Notes under the pieces: generated by a model
Seen by the model: the letters and a program-made list of their open reading frames with translations, nothing else
Told to the model about the DNA's origin: nothing
The model's database searches: none
Assembly (NCBI RefSeq): GCF_014647435.1
Contig: NZ_BMPE01000001.1
Coordinates: 434,001-498,000 of the forward strand
DNA: 64,000 nt
Origin: Deinococcus radiotolerans
GTDB taxonomy: Bacteria > Deinococcota > Deinococci > Deinococcales > Deinococcaceae
Reading direction: 5' to 3'
Translations under genes and position numbers: made by a program
Shown: positions 44,949 to 55,083 of the stretch, in pieces
How the letters are laid out: the number at the start of each line of letters is the position of its first letter
Numbering within the stretch: position 1 is the stretch's first letter

Positions 44949-46085
44949 TCAGGAGCGTTTGCGCGGGTCGAAAGCGTCGCGCAGACCGTCACCGAGCAGC
45001 TGGAAGCACATGACGGTGAACACGATGAAGAAGCCTGGGATCAGCACCCAGGGTCGGGTGTTCAGACTGCTCAGGCCGCCGTCCTGCGCGGCTTTCAGCA
45101 GGCTGCCCCATGAGGCGTACGGCTCGACTGCTCCGATCCCCAGGAAGCTCAGGCCGGACTCCAGCAGGATGAAGCTGGGAATGGCGAGGGAGGTCGTGAC
45201 GATCACGTAGGTGGTAAGGGTGGGCAGCATGTGCCGCCACATGATGCGGTTATCGCTGGCGCCTAAGCTCTTGGCGGCGGACACGAAGTCCTGTTCCCGC
45301 ACGCTGAGCAGCTGCCCACGCGTGACACGCGCCAGGCCGCCCCAGCCGATAAAGGCCAGGATGCCCAGAATCACGTACAGGGCCAGGATCGGGTTGATGT
45401 CGCGGGGGAACACGCTGCGCAGCAGCAGCAGCAGGAACAGATAGGGAATTGCCGCGAGCACCTCCACCAGGCGCATGATCAGCGTATCGACGATGCCACC
45501 AAAGTAGGCGGACACAGCGCCCATCATTAGGCCGATCAGGGTGGTGATCAGCACTGCACCGAGGCCGATGGTCAGGCTGATCTGCGAGGCGTACAGGGTG
45601 CGGGTGAACAGGTCGCGGCCCAGGTCCTCACCGCCAAACAGGTACACGCTGCAGTCTTCTTTGTTCGTACCGAACAGGTGCAGGTCGCCGGGAATGAAGC
45701 CCAGGATCTTGTAGCTGGCGCCGCGCACACCGAAGTACAGCGGGCAGCGCTCTGCGCTGGGCTTGAATTCGTTCACGAAGGTATCCATGTTCAGCTGCTG
45801 GGTGTATTTGAACACGTAGGGCCGCGTGAATCCGCCGGTGTCAGGATCACGGAACTGGATGGGTGTGGGCGGGTGGAAGCGGGTGATGTTGCTGGTTGAG
45901 TAGGACGACAGCGCGTCAGGCGCAATGAATGGCGCGAAGATGGCCATGACGTACAGCAGGATCAGCATCAGGCCGCCGGCCTGAGCGAGACGGTTTTTCC
46001 GGAACTGCTGCCAGGCGACGGAGAACTGGGACTGACCGAGCGGTTTGGTCTTCTTCTGGGTCGTGGCGGGTGTGGTGGTGGTCAT
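44949..46085 (-). CDS. dppC: Peptide ABC transporter permease (DppC/OppC type)
   Basis: A 378-residue inner-membrane permease. The N-terminal helix (LAQAGGLMLILLYVMAIFAP) is followed by an unusually long periplasmic insert of about 100 residues with two Cys (AERCPLYFG, KEDCSVYLFGGEDLGRD), then the binding-protein-dependent transport domain with the EAA-type loop (VREQDFVSAAKSLGASDNRI). ATG 46085 is one base after the dppB stop. Confidence 0.92.
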   Translation of the reverse strand: MTTTTPATTQKKTKPLGQSQFSVAWQQFRKNRLAQAGGLMLILLYVMAIFAPFIAPDALSSYSTSNITRFHPPTPIQFRDPDTGGFTRPYVFKYTQQLNMDTFVNEFKPSAERCPLYFGVRGASYKILGFIPGDLHLFGTNKEDCSVYLFGGEDLGRDLFTRTLYASQISLTIGLGAVLITTLIGLMMGAVSAYFGGIVDTLIMRLVEVLAAIPYLFLLLLLRSVFPRDINPILALYVILGILAFIGWGGLARVTRGQLLSVREQDFVSAAKSLGASDNRIMWRHMLPTLTTYVIVTTSLAIPSFILLESGLSFLGIGAVEPYASWGSLLKAAQDGGLSSLNTRPWVLIPGFFIVFTVMCFQLLGDGLRDAFDPRKRS

Positions 46086-46086
46086 A

Positions 46087-47070
46087 TCAGCCGACCTTGA
46101 TGCGCGGATCAACGACCGCGAGGAGAATGTCGCCCAGAGCGTTGCCGATCACCAGCAGGACGGTGGTAATCACGGTGAAGCCCGCGATGAGGTACAGGTC
46201 CTGGGCGTTCAGGGCATCGAGGATCATGGGGGTGATGCCGGGGTAGGCGAACACGACCTCAATGAAGCCGGCGCCAGCAACCGCTCCGGGCAGCAGACCA
46301 CCAATGTTGGCCACGATCGGCAGGATGGCGTTGCGGAAGGTGTGCTTCCAGATGGCGGTGCGTTCACTGACGCCCTTGGCGCGCGCGGTGCGAATGTAGT
46401 CCGAGCGCATCACTTCAAGCATCTGTCCGCGGATTACGCGCGTCAGGCCAGCAGCGTCGCTCACCGCGAGGATGATGGCGGGGATGATGAGGTGCTTGGT
46501 GACGTCGAAGAACTTCTGGACGGCCGTCATGCTGTCAAAGTCGTTGCTGGTCATGCCGTTGATCGGGATGTCCAGGCCAGTCTTGGCGCGCACCTGCAGG
46601 ATGAAGTAGATAACGATCAGCGCCAGGAAGAAGCTGGGGAACCCGAGCAGGAAGTACAGGAAGACGTTGACCGCCTTGTCACCCAGGGAATTTTGCCGCA
46701 CGGCGCCGAACACCCCGAGGGGGATCGCGATCAGATAAAAGAGCACGGTGTACAGCAGCACGAGGTACAACGAATTGGCGATCCGGGGTTTAATGACGTC
46801 CAGCACGGGCTGCTGGTACGAGAATGACAAGCCCAGGTCGAAGTGGAACAGCATGTTGCGCATCCACAGGAAGTACTGCTCGATGGGATGGCGGTCCAGA
46901 CCGAAGTTGCGTTGGAGCGCTGCGAGCGCTTCTGGGCTGATGTTCGGGTTGAGTTTTGCGGGCGTCAGGAAGTCGCCCGGGGCCAGCTGAATCACGAAGA
47001 AGATCAGGATGCTGGCCAGCAGCAGGGTGGGAATGGACTGCACCAGTCGGCGCAGGAGGAATGGGATCAT
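46087..47070 (-). CDS. dppB: Peptide ABC transporter permease (DppB/OppB type)
   Basis: A 327-residue permease with about six helices. The typical N-terminus is LLRRLVQSIPTLLLASILIF followed by LAPGDFL; the coupling loop is EVMRSDYIRTARAKGVSERT. Length is normal for the family. It precedes dppC by one base and follows dppA across an 88-bp gap containing a hairpin. Confidence 0.93.
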   Translation of the reverse strand: MIPFLLRRLVQSIPTLLLASILIFFVIQLAPGDFLTPAKLNPNISPEALAALQRNFGLDRHPIEQYFLWMRNMLFHFDLGLSFSYQQPVLDVIKPRIANSLYLVLLYTVLFYLIAIPLGVFGAVRQNSLGDKAVNVFLYFLLGFPSFFLALIVIYFILQVRAKTGLDIPINGMTSNDFDSMTAVQKFFDVTKHLIIPAIILAVSDAAGLTRVIRGQMLEVMRSDYIRTARAKGVSERTAIWKHTFRNAILPIVANIGGLLPGAVAGAGFIEVVFAYPGITPMILDALNAQDLYLIAGFTVITTVLLVIGNALGDILLAVVDPRIKVG

Positions 47071-47099
47071 GCGGGCTCTCCGGGGGGCGTCATGGGTGT

Positions 47100-47131
47100 G
47101 GGGGGCAGTCCGCGCGGGCGGACCACCCCCC
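47100..47131 (-). terminator. Intercistronic hairpin between dppA and dppB
   Basis: A two-part stem: GGGGGG (47100-47105) with CCCCCC (47126-47131), and inner GTCCGC (47108-47113) with GCGGAC (47118-47123). No T-tract on the reverse strand. It probably keeps dppA mRNA more abundant than the permease message. Confidence 0.55.
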
Positions 47132-47158
47132 GTGGGAGCAGGGTGCTGCTCTGGTCGC

Positions 47159-48928
47159 TTACTTGATGAAGGTCAGGGGGTTGGCGCGCTGGCCGTAGTA
47201 GGCGTTCATCAGGTTGGCGGGGTACTCGCCGCCTAGGCGCTCGTTGAAGGCCACGTGGTAGTTGCCGCCGACGAGGTAAATGACGGGCTGCAGTTCGCCT
47301 TCGGCCTTCATCAGCTGGCCGCCGATGGCGCGGCGCTTGGCGTCGTTGAGTTCGGAGTCACCTTGGTAGTACAGCTTGGTCATCAGCTGTTCCTGGCTGG
47401 TGGCGCACTTGCCGTCGGTGGGGTTGTTGTAGGAGTGCAGGTTGGTGCCGCAGGGCACGACGTTGCTGCCGAAGCTCCAGATGTTGCTGCCGCCGGAGAG
47501 ACCCAGCAGGATGGCGTCGAAGGGACGGTTCTCGCCCTTGGAGGTGAGCTGGCCGACCAGGGTGTTGAAGTCGATGGGGGTGAAGTTGACCTTCACGCCG
47601 ACCTTCTTCGCCTCGTCAGCGAAGATGCGGCCCAGCTGCTCGCGGACGGTGTTGCCCGCGTTGGTGCTCAGGTTGAATTCCAGCACCTTGCCGCTCTTGT
47701 CGACCAGGTAGCCCTGGGCGTTCTTCTTGGTGTAGCCGATCTGCCCGAGCAGCTTGCTGGCCTGGGCCAGGTCGTACTTGTACTGCGGGGCGCCGGCGGA
47801 GAGGCCTGCGTCGAGCTGCTGCTTGAAGATCGGGTAGGTGCTGAAGTACGTCTCACTGCCCAGGCCGCCCAGGGCGAGCTGAACCATGGCCTGGCGGTTG
47901 GCGATGTGGCTCATGGCGCGGCGGAAGCGCACGTCACGGAAGAGTTTCTGCTTGGCGGGGTCGCTGGCTTTGTTCCAGTTGAAGGTGATCCACTGGCTGG
48001 TGGCCTGGGGGCTGACGTTGGCCTTCAGGAAGGCTTTCAGGTTGCCGGAGTCGATGGCTTTCTTGGTCTGCGCCAGGTCATCGGCGTTGCGCATGCCGAC
48101 GGTGTCGATCTGACCGGCGAGGAAGGCGGCCAGCGACGCGTTGGCGTCCGCGACGATCCGGACGGACATGGTGTTCAGGTAGGGCAGTTCTTGGCCGCGG
48201 CTGTCCTTGTTCCAGTCGCCCCAGTTGGCGTTCTTCTTGAACACCGTGCGTTCGCCGGCGCGGTAGGACTCCACGACCCAGGCGCCGGGGCTGACGATCT
48301 GGCTGGCGGGCGTGGCGAGACCCCACAGCTTCTTGACGGCGTCGGCGCCGCCTTCGCGGTACGCCTTGCCGAACACGTGGTCAGGCCAGGGGGAGTAACT
48401 CATGATGCTCAGGGCGCTGGCGCTGGGCTGGGGGAAGTCGAACTGGAGGGTGTAGTTGTCGAGCTTCTTGACCGTGATGGGCTTGCCCACTAGGAAGAAG
48501 GTGTCATAGCTGTTGCTGCCGACCTTGTCGTCCGTGTGGATCTTCCAGGTGCTGACGAAGTCGTCGGCCGTGATGGCCTGACCGTCACTGAACTTCATGC
48601 CCTGGCGGATCTTGACCACGAAGCGCTTGTTGTTGTTGCTGACCACGGGTGCGCTGGCGGCCATGTAGGGGATGAACTCGTCGTTGCGGGGGTCCTGCGT
48701 AAACAGACCCGAGCCTTCGGACATGCGGTCAGGAATGCTGTCCGCTTCAGAGCTCGTGAAGGGGTTCATGGTCTTGAAGTCGCTGATGGCGGACAGACGC
48801 AGTTCGCCGCCGCGTTTGTTGGCGGTGTTCTGATCGGCAGTCCAGGCTGCGGGCCACACGAAGGTGGACTGCTGGGCGGCGGCGGTGCCGAGGGTCAGCG
48901 CCAGGGCCAGGGTTAGGGCTTTTTTCAT
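47159..48928 (-). CDS. dppA: Peptide/oligopeptide ABC transporter substrate-binding protein
   Basis: A 589-residue extracytoplasmic solute-binding protein family 5 member. The signal peptide is MKKALTLALALTLGTAAAQQ with likely cleavage after AAA; there is no lipobox Cys. Family features include RGGELRLSAISDFKTMNPF, SDGQAITADDFVSTWKIH and SPGAWVVESYRAGERTVFKKN. It is the first and largest gene of the dppABCDF operon and its ligands are probably peptides; nickel, sugars or other solutes are possible in this family. A near-consensus promoter lies upstream. Confidence 0.93.
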   Translation of the reverse strand: MKKALTLALALTLGTAAAQQSTFVWPAAWTADQNTANKRGGELRLSAISDFKTMNPFTSSEADSIPDRMSEGSGLFTQDPRNDEFIPYMAASAPVVSNNNKRFVVKIRQGMKFSDGQAITADDFVSTWKIHTDDKVGSNSYDTFFLVGKPITVKKLDNYTLQFDFPQPSASALSIMSYSPWPDHVFGKAYREGGADAVKKLWGLATPASQIVSPGAWVVESYRAGERTVFKKNANWGDWNKDSRGQELPYLNTMSVRIVADANASLAAFLAGQIDTVGMRNADDLAQTKKAIDSGNLKAFLKANVSPQATSQWITFNWNKASDPAKQKLFRDVRFRRAMSHIANRQAMVQLALGGLGSETYFSTYPIFKQQLDAGLSAGAPQYKYDLAQASKLLGQIGYTKKNAQGYLVDKSGKVLEFNLSTNAGNTVREQLGRIFADEAKKVGVKVNFTPIDFNTLVGQLTSKGENRPFDAILLGLSGGSNIWSFGSNVVPCGTNLHSYNNPTDGKCATSQEQLMTKLYYQGDSELNDAKRRAIGGQLMKAEGELQPVIYLVGGNYHVAFNERLGGEYPANLMNAYYGQRANPLTFIK

Positions 48929-49019
48929 GGGGGTCCTCCAGGTCTGGTGAATGGAAATACGACAATCTCCGGCGTGCAGCCGGGTTGCTCGGGTCCTGCT
49001 TTCGTTTTCCAGCGAGCTA

Positions 49020-49048
49020 AATATATTGGCCTAGGTGACCAGGGTCAA
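49020..49048 (-). promoter_or_regulatory. Sigma-70-type promoter of dppABCDF
   Basis: On the reverse strand TTGACC (49043-49048) and TATATT (49020-49025) are separated by exactly 17 bp, the best housekeeping promoter in the window. The predicted start near 49013 gives an 85-nt leader before dppA with a GGAGG site. Confidence 0.8.
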
Positions 49049-49181
49049 GGACCGAATGAACGAATGCCCCTGTTGGAGACGGCGCCGAGCGAATTTTCAT
49101 GAAGTTCTGGGGCAGTTTCGGCGCTCAGTTGAGTAGAAGAGATGATTGAAAAGTGAATGAATCTACAGTTAAAGTTCATGC

Positions 49182-49214
49182 AAAAACTGTGCGGGCCCCC
49201 ATGAGGACCCGCAC
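49182..49214 (-). terminator. Terminator of secG
   Basis: On the reverse strand GTGCGGG (49208-49214) pairs with CCCGCAC (49189-49195), followed by AG and a T-tract (49182-49186). It is 20 bp after the secG stop. Confidence 0.8.
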
Positions 49215-49233
49215 CAGTCAGTGGGTGAACGTG

Positions 49234-49458
49234 TTATCTAGACACGAGGTTGATCAGCAGGGCCAGCAGCATGAAAAAGCCGCCAAGCACGCTGGTAATT
49301 CTCACCAGGCCACCCTCGACGCCGCGGCCACCGAGGAGTGATCCGCCGGACGCCATACTGGCAGAGAGGCCCGCCTGCTTGGGCACCTGCAACAGCACGA
49401 AGAAGATGAGGCCAGCACACACGAGAGCGAAGAGCACAATGAACAGGGTCAGAATCAT
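49234..49458 (-). CDS. secG: Preprotein translocase subunit SecG
   Basis: A 74-residue protein with two membrane helices (TLFIVLFALVCAGLIFFVLLQ and TSVLGGFFMLLALLINLV) joined by the Gly-rich SecG loop (GLSASMASGGSLLGGRGVEG). It aids the SecYE channel during ATP-driven export. Start 49458 has AGAGG at good spacing. It has its own terminator, so it is probably monocistronic. Confidence 0.93.
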   Translation of the reverse strand: MILTLFIVLFALVCAGLIFFVLLQVPKQAGLSASMASGGSLLGGRGVEGGLVRITSVLGGFFMLLALLINLVSR

Positions 49459-49570
49459 GGAAACCTCTTGGGCCCAACCGTCCATCTGGTGCGAACGGGT
49501 CGAGCGGCCAAACACGGCGGCGTGGTTCCGCGCGTCTGTACAGCCGGCAGTTTAGCGCAGGTCCCGTCCC

Positions 49571-50119
49571 TCATCTTCCCCGCACCCTGCGGTACCCCTT
49601 GCGCAGCCCATGATCGGGCCGCACCCCGTCGGCGATCAGATGTAGCCACTGGCTCAGGTAGTACCCGAGGAGCAGCGGCGCCACCACCTTGACGCTGATG
49701 GGCTGGGGAATGGTGGGCACCTGCAGATCAGGAGCAACGAACCGCAGGAGGCCGAAGATCAGGGCCAGGATCAGCGCCACGTACAGGAGTCGCGTGAGCG
49801 GCCCGATCACCCAGCTGTGCGACCACCCCCGGTGACTGAAGAGCATGCCGTACGGCACCCACAGGGCGCCCAGGACACCCCAGTGCCTTTTGCTGTCCAC
49901 TCGCCCTTCAGCCAGATCCAGGTCCGGGGACAGCAGGAAGGTGCCCGCCGCATACGCCAGTGTGAAATTCAGGGCCTGAGCAGGGGTGATGACGACCAGC
50001 TCCTGCCGGGCAGCGTAGAGCGCGGCGGCCGCCAGGACGCTGTACGCGCCGATGTTGATGAGGTTGTGAACGCGACCGCTGGGCACGGGCGCCATTGTGC
50101 CACTGTGAGAAGCGTTCAT
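49571..50119 (-). CDS. DUF2227-type membrane metal-binding protein
   Basis: A 182-residue protein with three to four hydrophobic segments and conserved metal-like residues: SPDLDLAEGRVDSKRHW, HRGWSHSW and LHLIADGVRPDHG. This pattern of paired Asp and His matches the DUF2227/YdjM-like family of putative membrane metal-dependent hydrolases. Biochemical function is not established. It is divergent from the subtilase gene with only 36 bp between them. Confidence 0.8.
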   Translation of the reverse strand: MNASHSGTMAPVPSGRVHNLINIGAYSVLAAAALYAARQELVVITPAQALNFTLAYAAGTFLLSPDLDLAEGRVDSKRHWGVLGALWVPYGMLFSHRGWSHSWVIGPLTRLLYVALILALIFGLLRFVAPDLQVPTIPQPISVKVVAPLLLGYYLSQWLHLIADGVRPDHGLRKGYRRVRGR

Positions 50120-50155
50120 GTCCCATCAGCTTGCGTGCGGCATGCTGTGCGGTAC

Positions 50156-52210
50156 ATGACCCACGTTCAACGTATGGCAGGGCTGCTGGCGGCAGCACTC
50201 GCGCTGTCCGCCTGTGATCAGCTGAAACCGGACGCCCAGAAGCTTCAGGACCGCACGGTCAGCCTGGGCTTCAAGACGCAGGAGGCCGTCACGGTGCCCT
50301 TCAGTGGCAACTGGCGCGTCACGGACGCCCCGAGCTGGATTCATGTGTCGTCCCAGGCCGGCCAGGGCCCTGTGACCGTGACGTTCACGGCGGACCGTCA
50401 GGAGGCCACGCCGGTCAAGGCGGATCAGCCCAGCCTGAGCGGCAAGGTGAAGATCAGCTGGACCAGCGGCACTGGTGGACAGGCGGTGAACGGCACAGCG
50501 ATCTGGACAGTCACGGCACAGCAGTACGCACTGACCGGTCGCCTCACACAGCCCGCGCAGGTCACCGGTGCGGACGTGGTCACGGGTGTCCAGGCGCCAG
50601 CGAAAACCGACTTGGCGCCCCGCGGCGTGATCGTGAAGTACCGCGCGTCCGGCCTGCTCTCTGCTCAGTCGACCACGCTGCGCCCCGCCGCCCTGGGCCG
50701 CGAGCAGTTGCAGACTGCGGGTATTCAGGTTGCCCGTCAGGTCAGCCTGAGCGCCCAGAGTGCCGCGCTGGACGTCAAGGACGTGCAGGGCGCCCTGCGG
50801 GTGTTGCGCAGCGATCCACGCGTGGAGTACGCCGTGCCGAACGCCACCTTGCGCGCCCAGGCGGCAGCCGAGCCCGTCGTCCCCACGGATCAGTTCGCGC
50901 CGCTCCAGTGGGCGTATCCCCTCATGGGCTACGGCGCGGTGTGGCGCGATATGGAGGGTGGCGCCTACAGCCGCGCGGTGACGGTGGCCGTGGTGGATAC
51001 CGGGGTCCGCTTTGATCACCCTGATCTGACCGGTCAGCTGTGGCTGCCCGGGGAGGGGGCCATGGACGTGATTGCCGACACGACGAACGGTGATGGGGAC
51101 GGCGCGGACACGGATCCCACGGACCCGGCCACGCCTGGACGCACGGCGGGCAGTCACGGCACGCACGTCACGGGCATCATCGCGGCGCGCTGGGGCACGA
51201 ACAGCGGCGCGTGCAGCGGGTGCAGCCCCAGCGGCGTGGTTGGCGCGACCTACAAAGCGAACGTGAAGGTTCTGCCGGTGCGCGTGATTGACGCGAGCGG
51301 CAATGCCTCGGAGGCGGACGTCACGCTCGGCATCCGGTACGCTGCGGGTCTGCCCGTCACGATTGACGGCGTGACGTTCAAGACGCCCCACCCGGCGCAG
51401 GTGATCAACCTGAGCCTCGGGGGCGCGATCAGCACCGAGGACGCCCGGCCCATGTGCGAGGCCATTGCCGAGGCCCGCGCCGCTGGCTCGCTGGTCATCG
51501 CGGCAGCCGGCAACGGGTACGGCACCGTCCCGTACTACCCGGCCGCGTGTGACGGCGCGGTATCCGTCGCGAGCGTCACCCTGTCGGGCGCGAGTGCGCC
51601 CATGCACTCCCCGTTCAGCAACGCGTACCCGCAGGTTCAGCTGGCCGCTCCGGGCGGCGCGGACCCGTACAGCGGCGCGACCTTCAACGGCGGCACCTTC
51701 AACGGCGCGGCCTTCCCGGACATGATTCTCTCCACCAGCTGGGACTACGCGAAGAACGCTCCGAACTACGAGGCGGAGGTGGGCACCAGTCAGGCCAGCC
51801 CTCAGGTTACCGCGCTGGCCGCGCTGCTGCTCAGCAAGGGCGTCACCACCGGGCCGGATGACACCCTCCAGCGACTGCGGGACACAGCCACGGACCTTGG
51901 TGAGGCCGGTCGGGACGACCAGTTCGGGTTCGGGATGGTGAACGCCGCGGCGGCCCTGAACGCCCCTCAGGTGAGCAGCGGCCTGGGCATCCGAGTGCAG
52001 AGCGCCCAGGGTCTGAGCTTCCAACCTCCTCTGGACAGCACCGGCGCCTTCCGCGCCTACCTGGGTGACGGCACCTACCGCGTGACCGGCGGAACGGACG
52101 TCAATGGCAACGGCGTCTACGGCGAGTCCGGCGAGGCCAGGGACGAACGTACGGCCACGCTCTCGGAGGCGGCGCCGCAGGTGACACTGGGAGATCTGAC
52201 GCCCCGCTAA
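50156..52210 (+). CDS. Subtilisin-like (S8) serine protease lipoprotein
   Basis: A 684-residue exported protease. The leader ends with lipobox LSAC (DQL), so it is lipid-anchored. An N-terminal beta-rich region of about 100 residues (BACON-like) is followed by an inhibitor-I9-like propeptide (residues 155-235; GVIVKYRASG, VQGALRVLRSDPRVEYAVPN), then the catalytic domain with Asp281 (VVDTGVR), His334 (SHGTHVTG) and Ser545 (GTSQASPQ). A Cys pair (GACSGCSPSG) sits after the His motif. A C-terminal beta region follows. It is likely a surface nutrient or processing protease. Confidence 0.92.
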   Translation: MTHVQRMAGLLAAALALSACDQLKPDAQKLQDRTVSLGFKTQEAVTVPFSGNWRVTDAPSWIHVSSQAGQGPVTVTFTADRQEATPVKADQPSLSGKVKISWTSGTGGQAVNGTAIWTVTAQQYALTGRLTQPAQVTGADVVTGVQAPAKTDLAPRGVIVKYRASGLLSAQSTTLRPAALGREQLQTAGIQVARQVSLSAQSAALDVKDVQGALRVLRSDPRVEYAVPNATLRAQAAAEPVVPTDQFAPLQWAYPLMGYGAVWRDMEGGAYSRAVTVAVVDTGVRFDHPDLTGQLWLPGEGAMDVIADTTNGDGDGADTDPTDPATPGRTAGSHGTHVTGIIAARWGTNSGACSGCSPSGVVGATYKANVKVLPVRVIDASGNASEADVTLGIRYAAGLPVTIDGVTFKTPHPAQVINLSLGGAISTEDARPMCEAIAEARAAGSLVIAAAGNGYGTVPYYPAACDGAVSVASVTLSGASAPMHSPFSNAYPQVQLAAPGGADPYSGATFNGGTFNGAAFPDMILSTSWDYAKNAPNYEAEVGTSQASPQVTALAALLLSKGVTTGPDDTLQRLRDTATDLGEAGRDDQFGFGMVNAAAALNAPQVSSGLGIRVQSAQGLSFQPPLDSTGAFRAYLGDGTYRVTGGTDVNGNGVYGESGEARDERTATLSEAAPQVTLGDLTPR

Positions 52211-52220
52211 CACGCACGGA

Positions 52221-52262
52221 CGAGGGACCGTCGGATTCAGCCCCGCCGGTCCCTCGCTTTTT
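52221..52262 (+). terminator. Terminator of the subtilase gene
   Basis: CGAGGGACCG (52221-52230) pairs with CGGTCCCTCG (52247-52256), followed by CTTTTT. The remaining gap to 52425 holds nothing further that I can support. Confidence 0.85.
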
Positions 52263-52425
52263 GCACTTTCTGAACCCTTCCCAGGACACCTGAGGCACGG
52301 CGACGCCGCACATACTCGGGTTAAACGGCGCACCCTGGAACCGGACCAGTCCAGTAACACCCCTTGACCAGTCTCTCCGCCCCGGACCGCGCCAGACCGG
52401 GTCCCCACAGCCCTCTATGCCGGGT

Positions 52426-53427
<1,002 letters not shown>

Positions 53428-53748
53428 GTGGGGGTCCTCCTGTATGGGGGGTCGTGGGTGGGGGTACTGGGCGCAGCGTACCGCACGGGGCGGCTGCTCC
53501 CGCGGCCGTGACACATGGCGGGCAGGACAGGCGTCCCGGCGTGGGGGCGGGTGTGTTATCCTTCGCACTGCTATGGAGCCTCCCAGTTCTGGCTCTCGTA
53601 CCGCGCCCGGAGAACACCGCCAGGGGGCGGCTGTTTTGCCTTGGCACCCCACCATCTCCGGTCACCGACGCGCCCACCTGACTTCCGGTGGGGCGGGCAG
53701 CTTGCGCCTTGCGGATGACCATGACGCGACTCTGGAGCGCGTCCCTAC
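53428..53748 (+). other. Gene-free region with a probable long leader of the CorC-like gene
   Basis: A 321-bp divergent region. TGTTATCCT (about 53555-53563) resembles an extended -10 box, placing transcription start near 53570 and giving a leader of about 180 nt before ATG 53749. The leader can form GAGCC-N10-GGCTC (around 53577-53596) and a long stem, CCCCACC with GGTGGGG (around 53646-53696). No convincing reading frame. A metal-sensing leader is possible but matches no riboswitch consensus I know. Confidence 0.4.
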
Positions 53749-55083
53749 ATGAATGATTACATCGGTATCGCCGCCCTGTTCGTGCTGGTGCTTCTGAACG
53801 GGTACTTTGTCGCGGTGGAGTACGCGCTGGTCAGCGTCCGCCGCACCCGAATCGACCAGTTGGCCGAGGAGGGCAATGCCACGGCCCGCATCGTGCAGCG
53901 TGTCCTGGGCCGACTGGACCTGTACATCGCGGCCGTGCAGCTGGGCGTGTCCATGATGAGCCTGCTGATCGGTTTCGTGGCCGAACCGGCCATCGAGCAC
54001 CTGTCCGAGCCGCTGTTCCTGCGTGCGGGTCTGCCTGAGCAGTACCTGAAGCCCGTGGCGTTCGCGCTGGCGTTCATTCTGAGCACCACCTTCCACATCG
54101 TGCTGGGGGAACTGGTGCCCAAGAGCGCCGCGCTGCAGAAGAGTGAGCAGCTGAGCATGGCGATGGTGCGGCCCCTGGTGGCGTTCACGGCGGTGTTCCG
54201 CCCGGTGATTCTGGGCCTGAACGCGCTGGGCGGCGTCGTGCTGCGCCTGCTGGGACTGAAGGCCGTGGCCGGGCATCACACGGCGTACAGCGAGGAGGAG
54301 ATCCGCATGATCGTCAGCGCGTCCAGCCAGGAGGGCGTGCTGGAGGACGACGAGAAGGAACTCGTGTACAACGTGTTCGATCTGTCGGACACGACCGTAC
54401 GGGAGATCATGACGCCCCGGATTGACATGGTCGTGGTGGACGGCGCCTCGCCGCTGCGTCGCCTGCTGGAACTGAAGGGCGAGCATGGATACTCGCGCGT
54501 GCCAGTCTTCCAGGACACGCCGGACAACATTGTGGGCATCGTGCACACCGGGGACGTGCTGCTGCACCTGGACGCACTGGATCACACCCTGATCGCGGAC
54601 GTGATGCGCCCGGTGTTCTTCGTGCCGGAAGGCATGAAGATCAAGGACCTGCTGGCCAAGATGCGGGACAAGAAGAGCCACCTCAGTATCGTCGTGGATG
54701 AGTTCGGCGGCACCTCCGGCCTCGTGACGCTGGAAGACGCGCTGGAGGAGATCGTCGGGGAGATCTACGACGAGACGGACGAGGAAGAGGTCCCGATGAT
54801 CGAGGTGATCAGCGAGGGCGTGTACCTGATGGACGCCAGCCTGACAGTCGGTGAGGTCGAGGAGCGCCTGAACGCGAACATCGAGGATGGTGAGGGCGAA
54901 TTTGATACCCTGAGCGGCTTCATGACCAGCCACTTCGGGGACATCCCGGAGGTGGGGCAGAACTTCACCCACAACGGCTGGGCCTTCACCGTGGAGGACG
55001 CCGACCAGCGCCGCGTGAACCGCGTGCGGGTGGAACGCGCCCCGCAGGTGAATGAACTGGAGACCGAGGACACCCATGAGTAA
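53749..55083 (+). CDS. HlyC/CorC family membrane protein with CBS pair
   Basis: A 444-residue protein: N-terminal DUF21/CNNM domain with about four helices (LFVLVLLNGYFVAVEYALVS, AVQLGVSMMSLLIGF, LAFILSTTFHIVLGELVPK), then two CBS motifs (REIMTPRIDMVVVD, SRVPVFQDTPDNIVGIVHTG; IADVMRPVFFVPEG, LSIVVDEFGGTSGLVTLEDA), and a C-terminal CorC/HlyC domain (about 355-440). The family is linked to Mg2+/Co2+ efflux or homeostasis, with the CBS pair binding adenine nucleotide. It overlaps cdd by 8 bp. Confidence 0.9.
   Translation: MNDYIGIAALFVLVLLNGYFVAVEYALVSVRRTRIDQLAEEGNATARIVQRVLGRLDLYIAAVQLGVSMMSLLIGFVAEPAIEHLSEPLFLRAGLPEQYLKPVAFALAFILSTTFHIVLGELVPKSAALQKSEQLSMAMVRPLVAFTAVFRPVILGLNALGGVVLRLLGLKAVAGHHTAYSEEEIRMIVSASSQEGVLEDDEKELVYNVFDLSDTTVREIMTPRIDMVVVDGASPLRRLLELKGEHGYSRVPVFQDTPDNIVGIVHTGDVLLHLDALDHTLIADVMRPVFFVPEGMKIKDLLAKMRDKKSHLSIVVDEFGGTSGLVTLEDALEEIVGEIYDETDEEEVPMIEVISEGVYLMDASLTVGEVEERLNANIEDGEGEFDTLSGFMTSHFGDIPEVGQNFTHNGWAFTVEDADQRRVNRVRVERAPQVNELETEDTHE

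Noticed and set aside
50126..52408. 760-codon open frame antisense to the subtilase gene
   Set aside because: Shadow frame, Arg-rich, covering the terminator of the real gene.
53560..53748. yybP-ykoY or M-box riboswitch
   Set aside because: The conserved loops of those families are not present in the right order; kept only as an unclassified leader.
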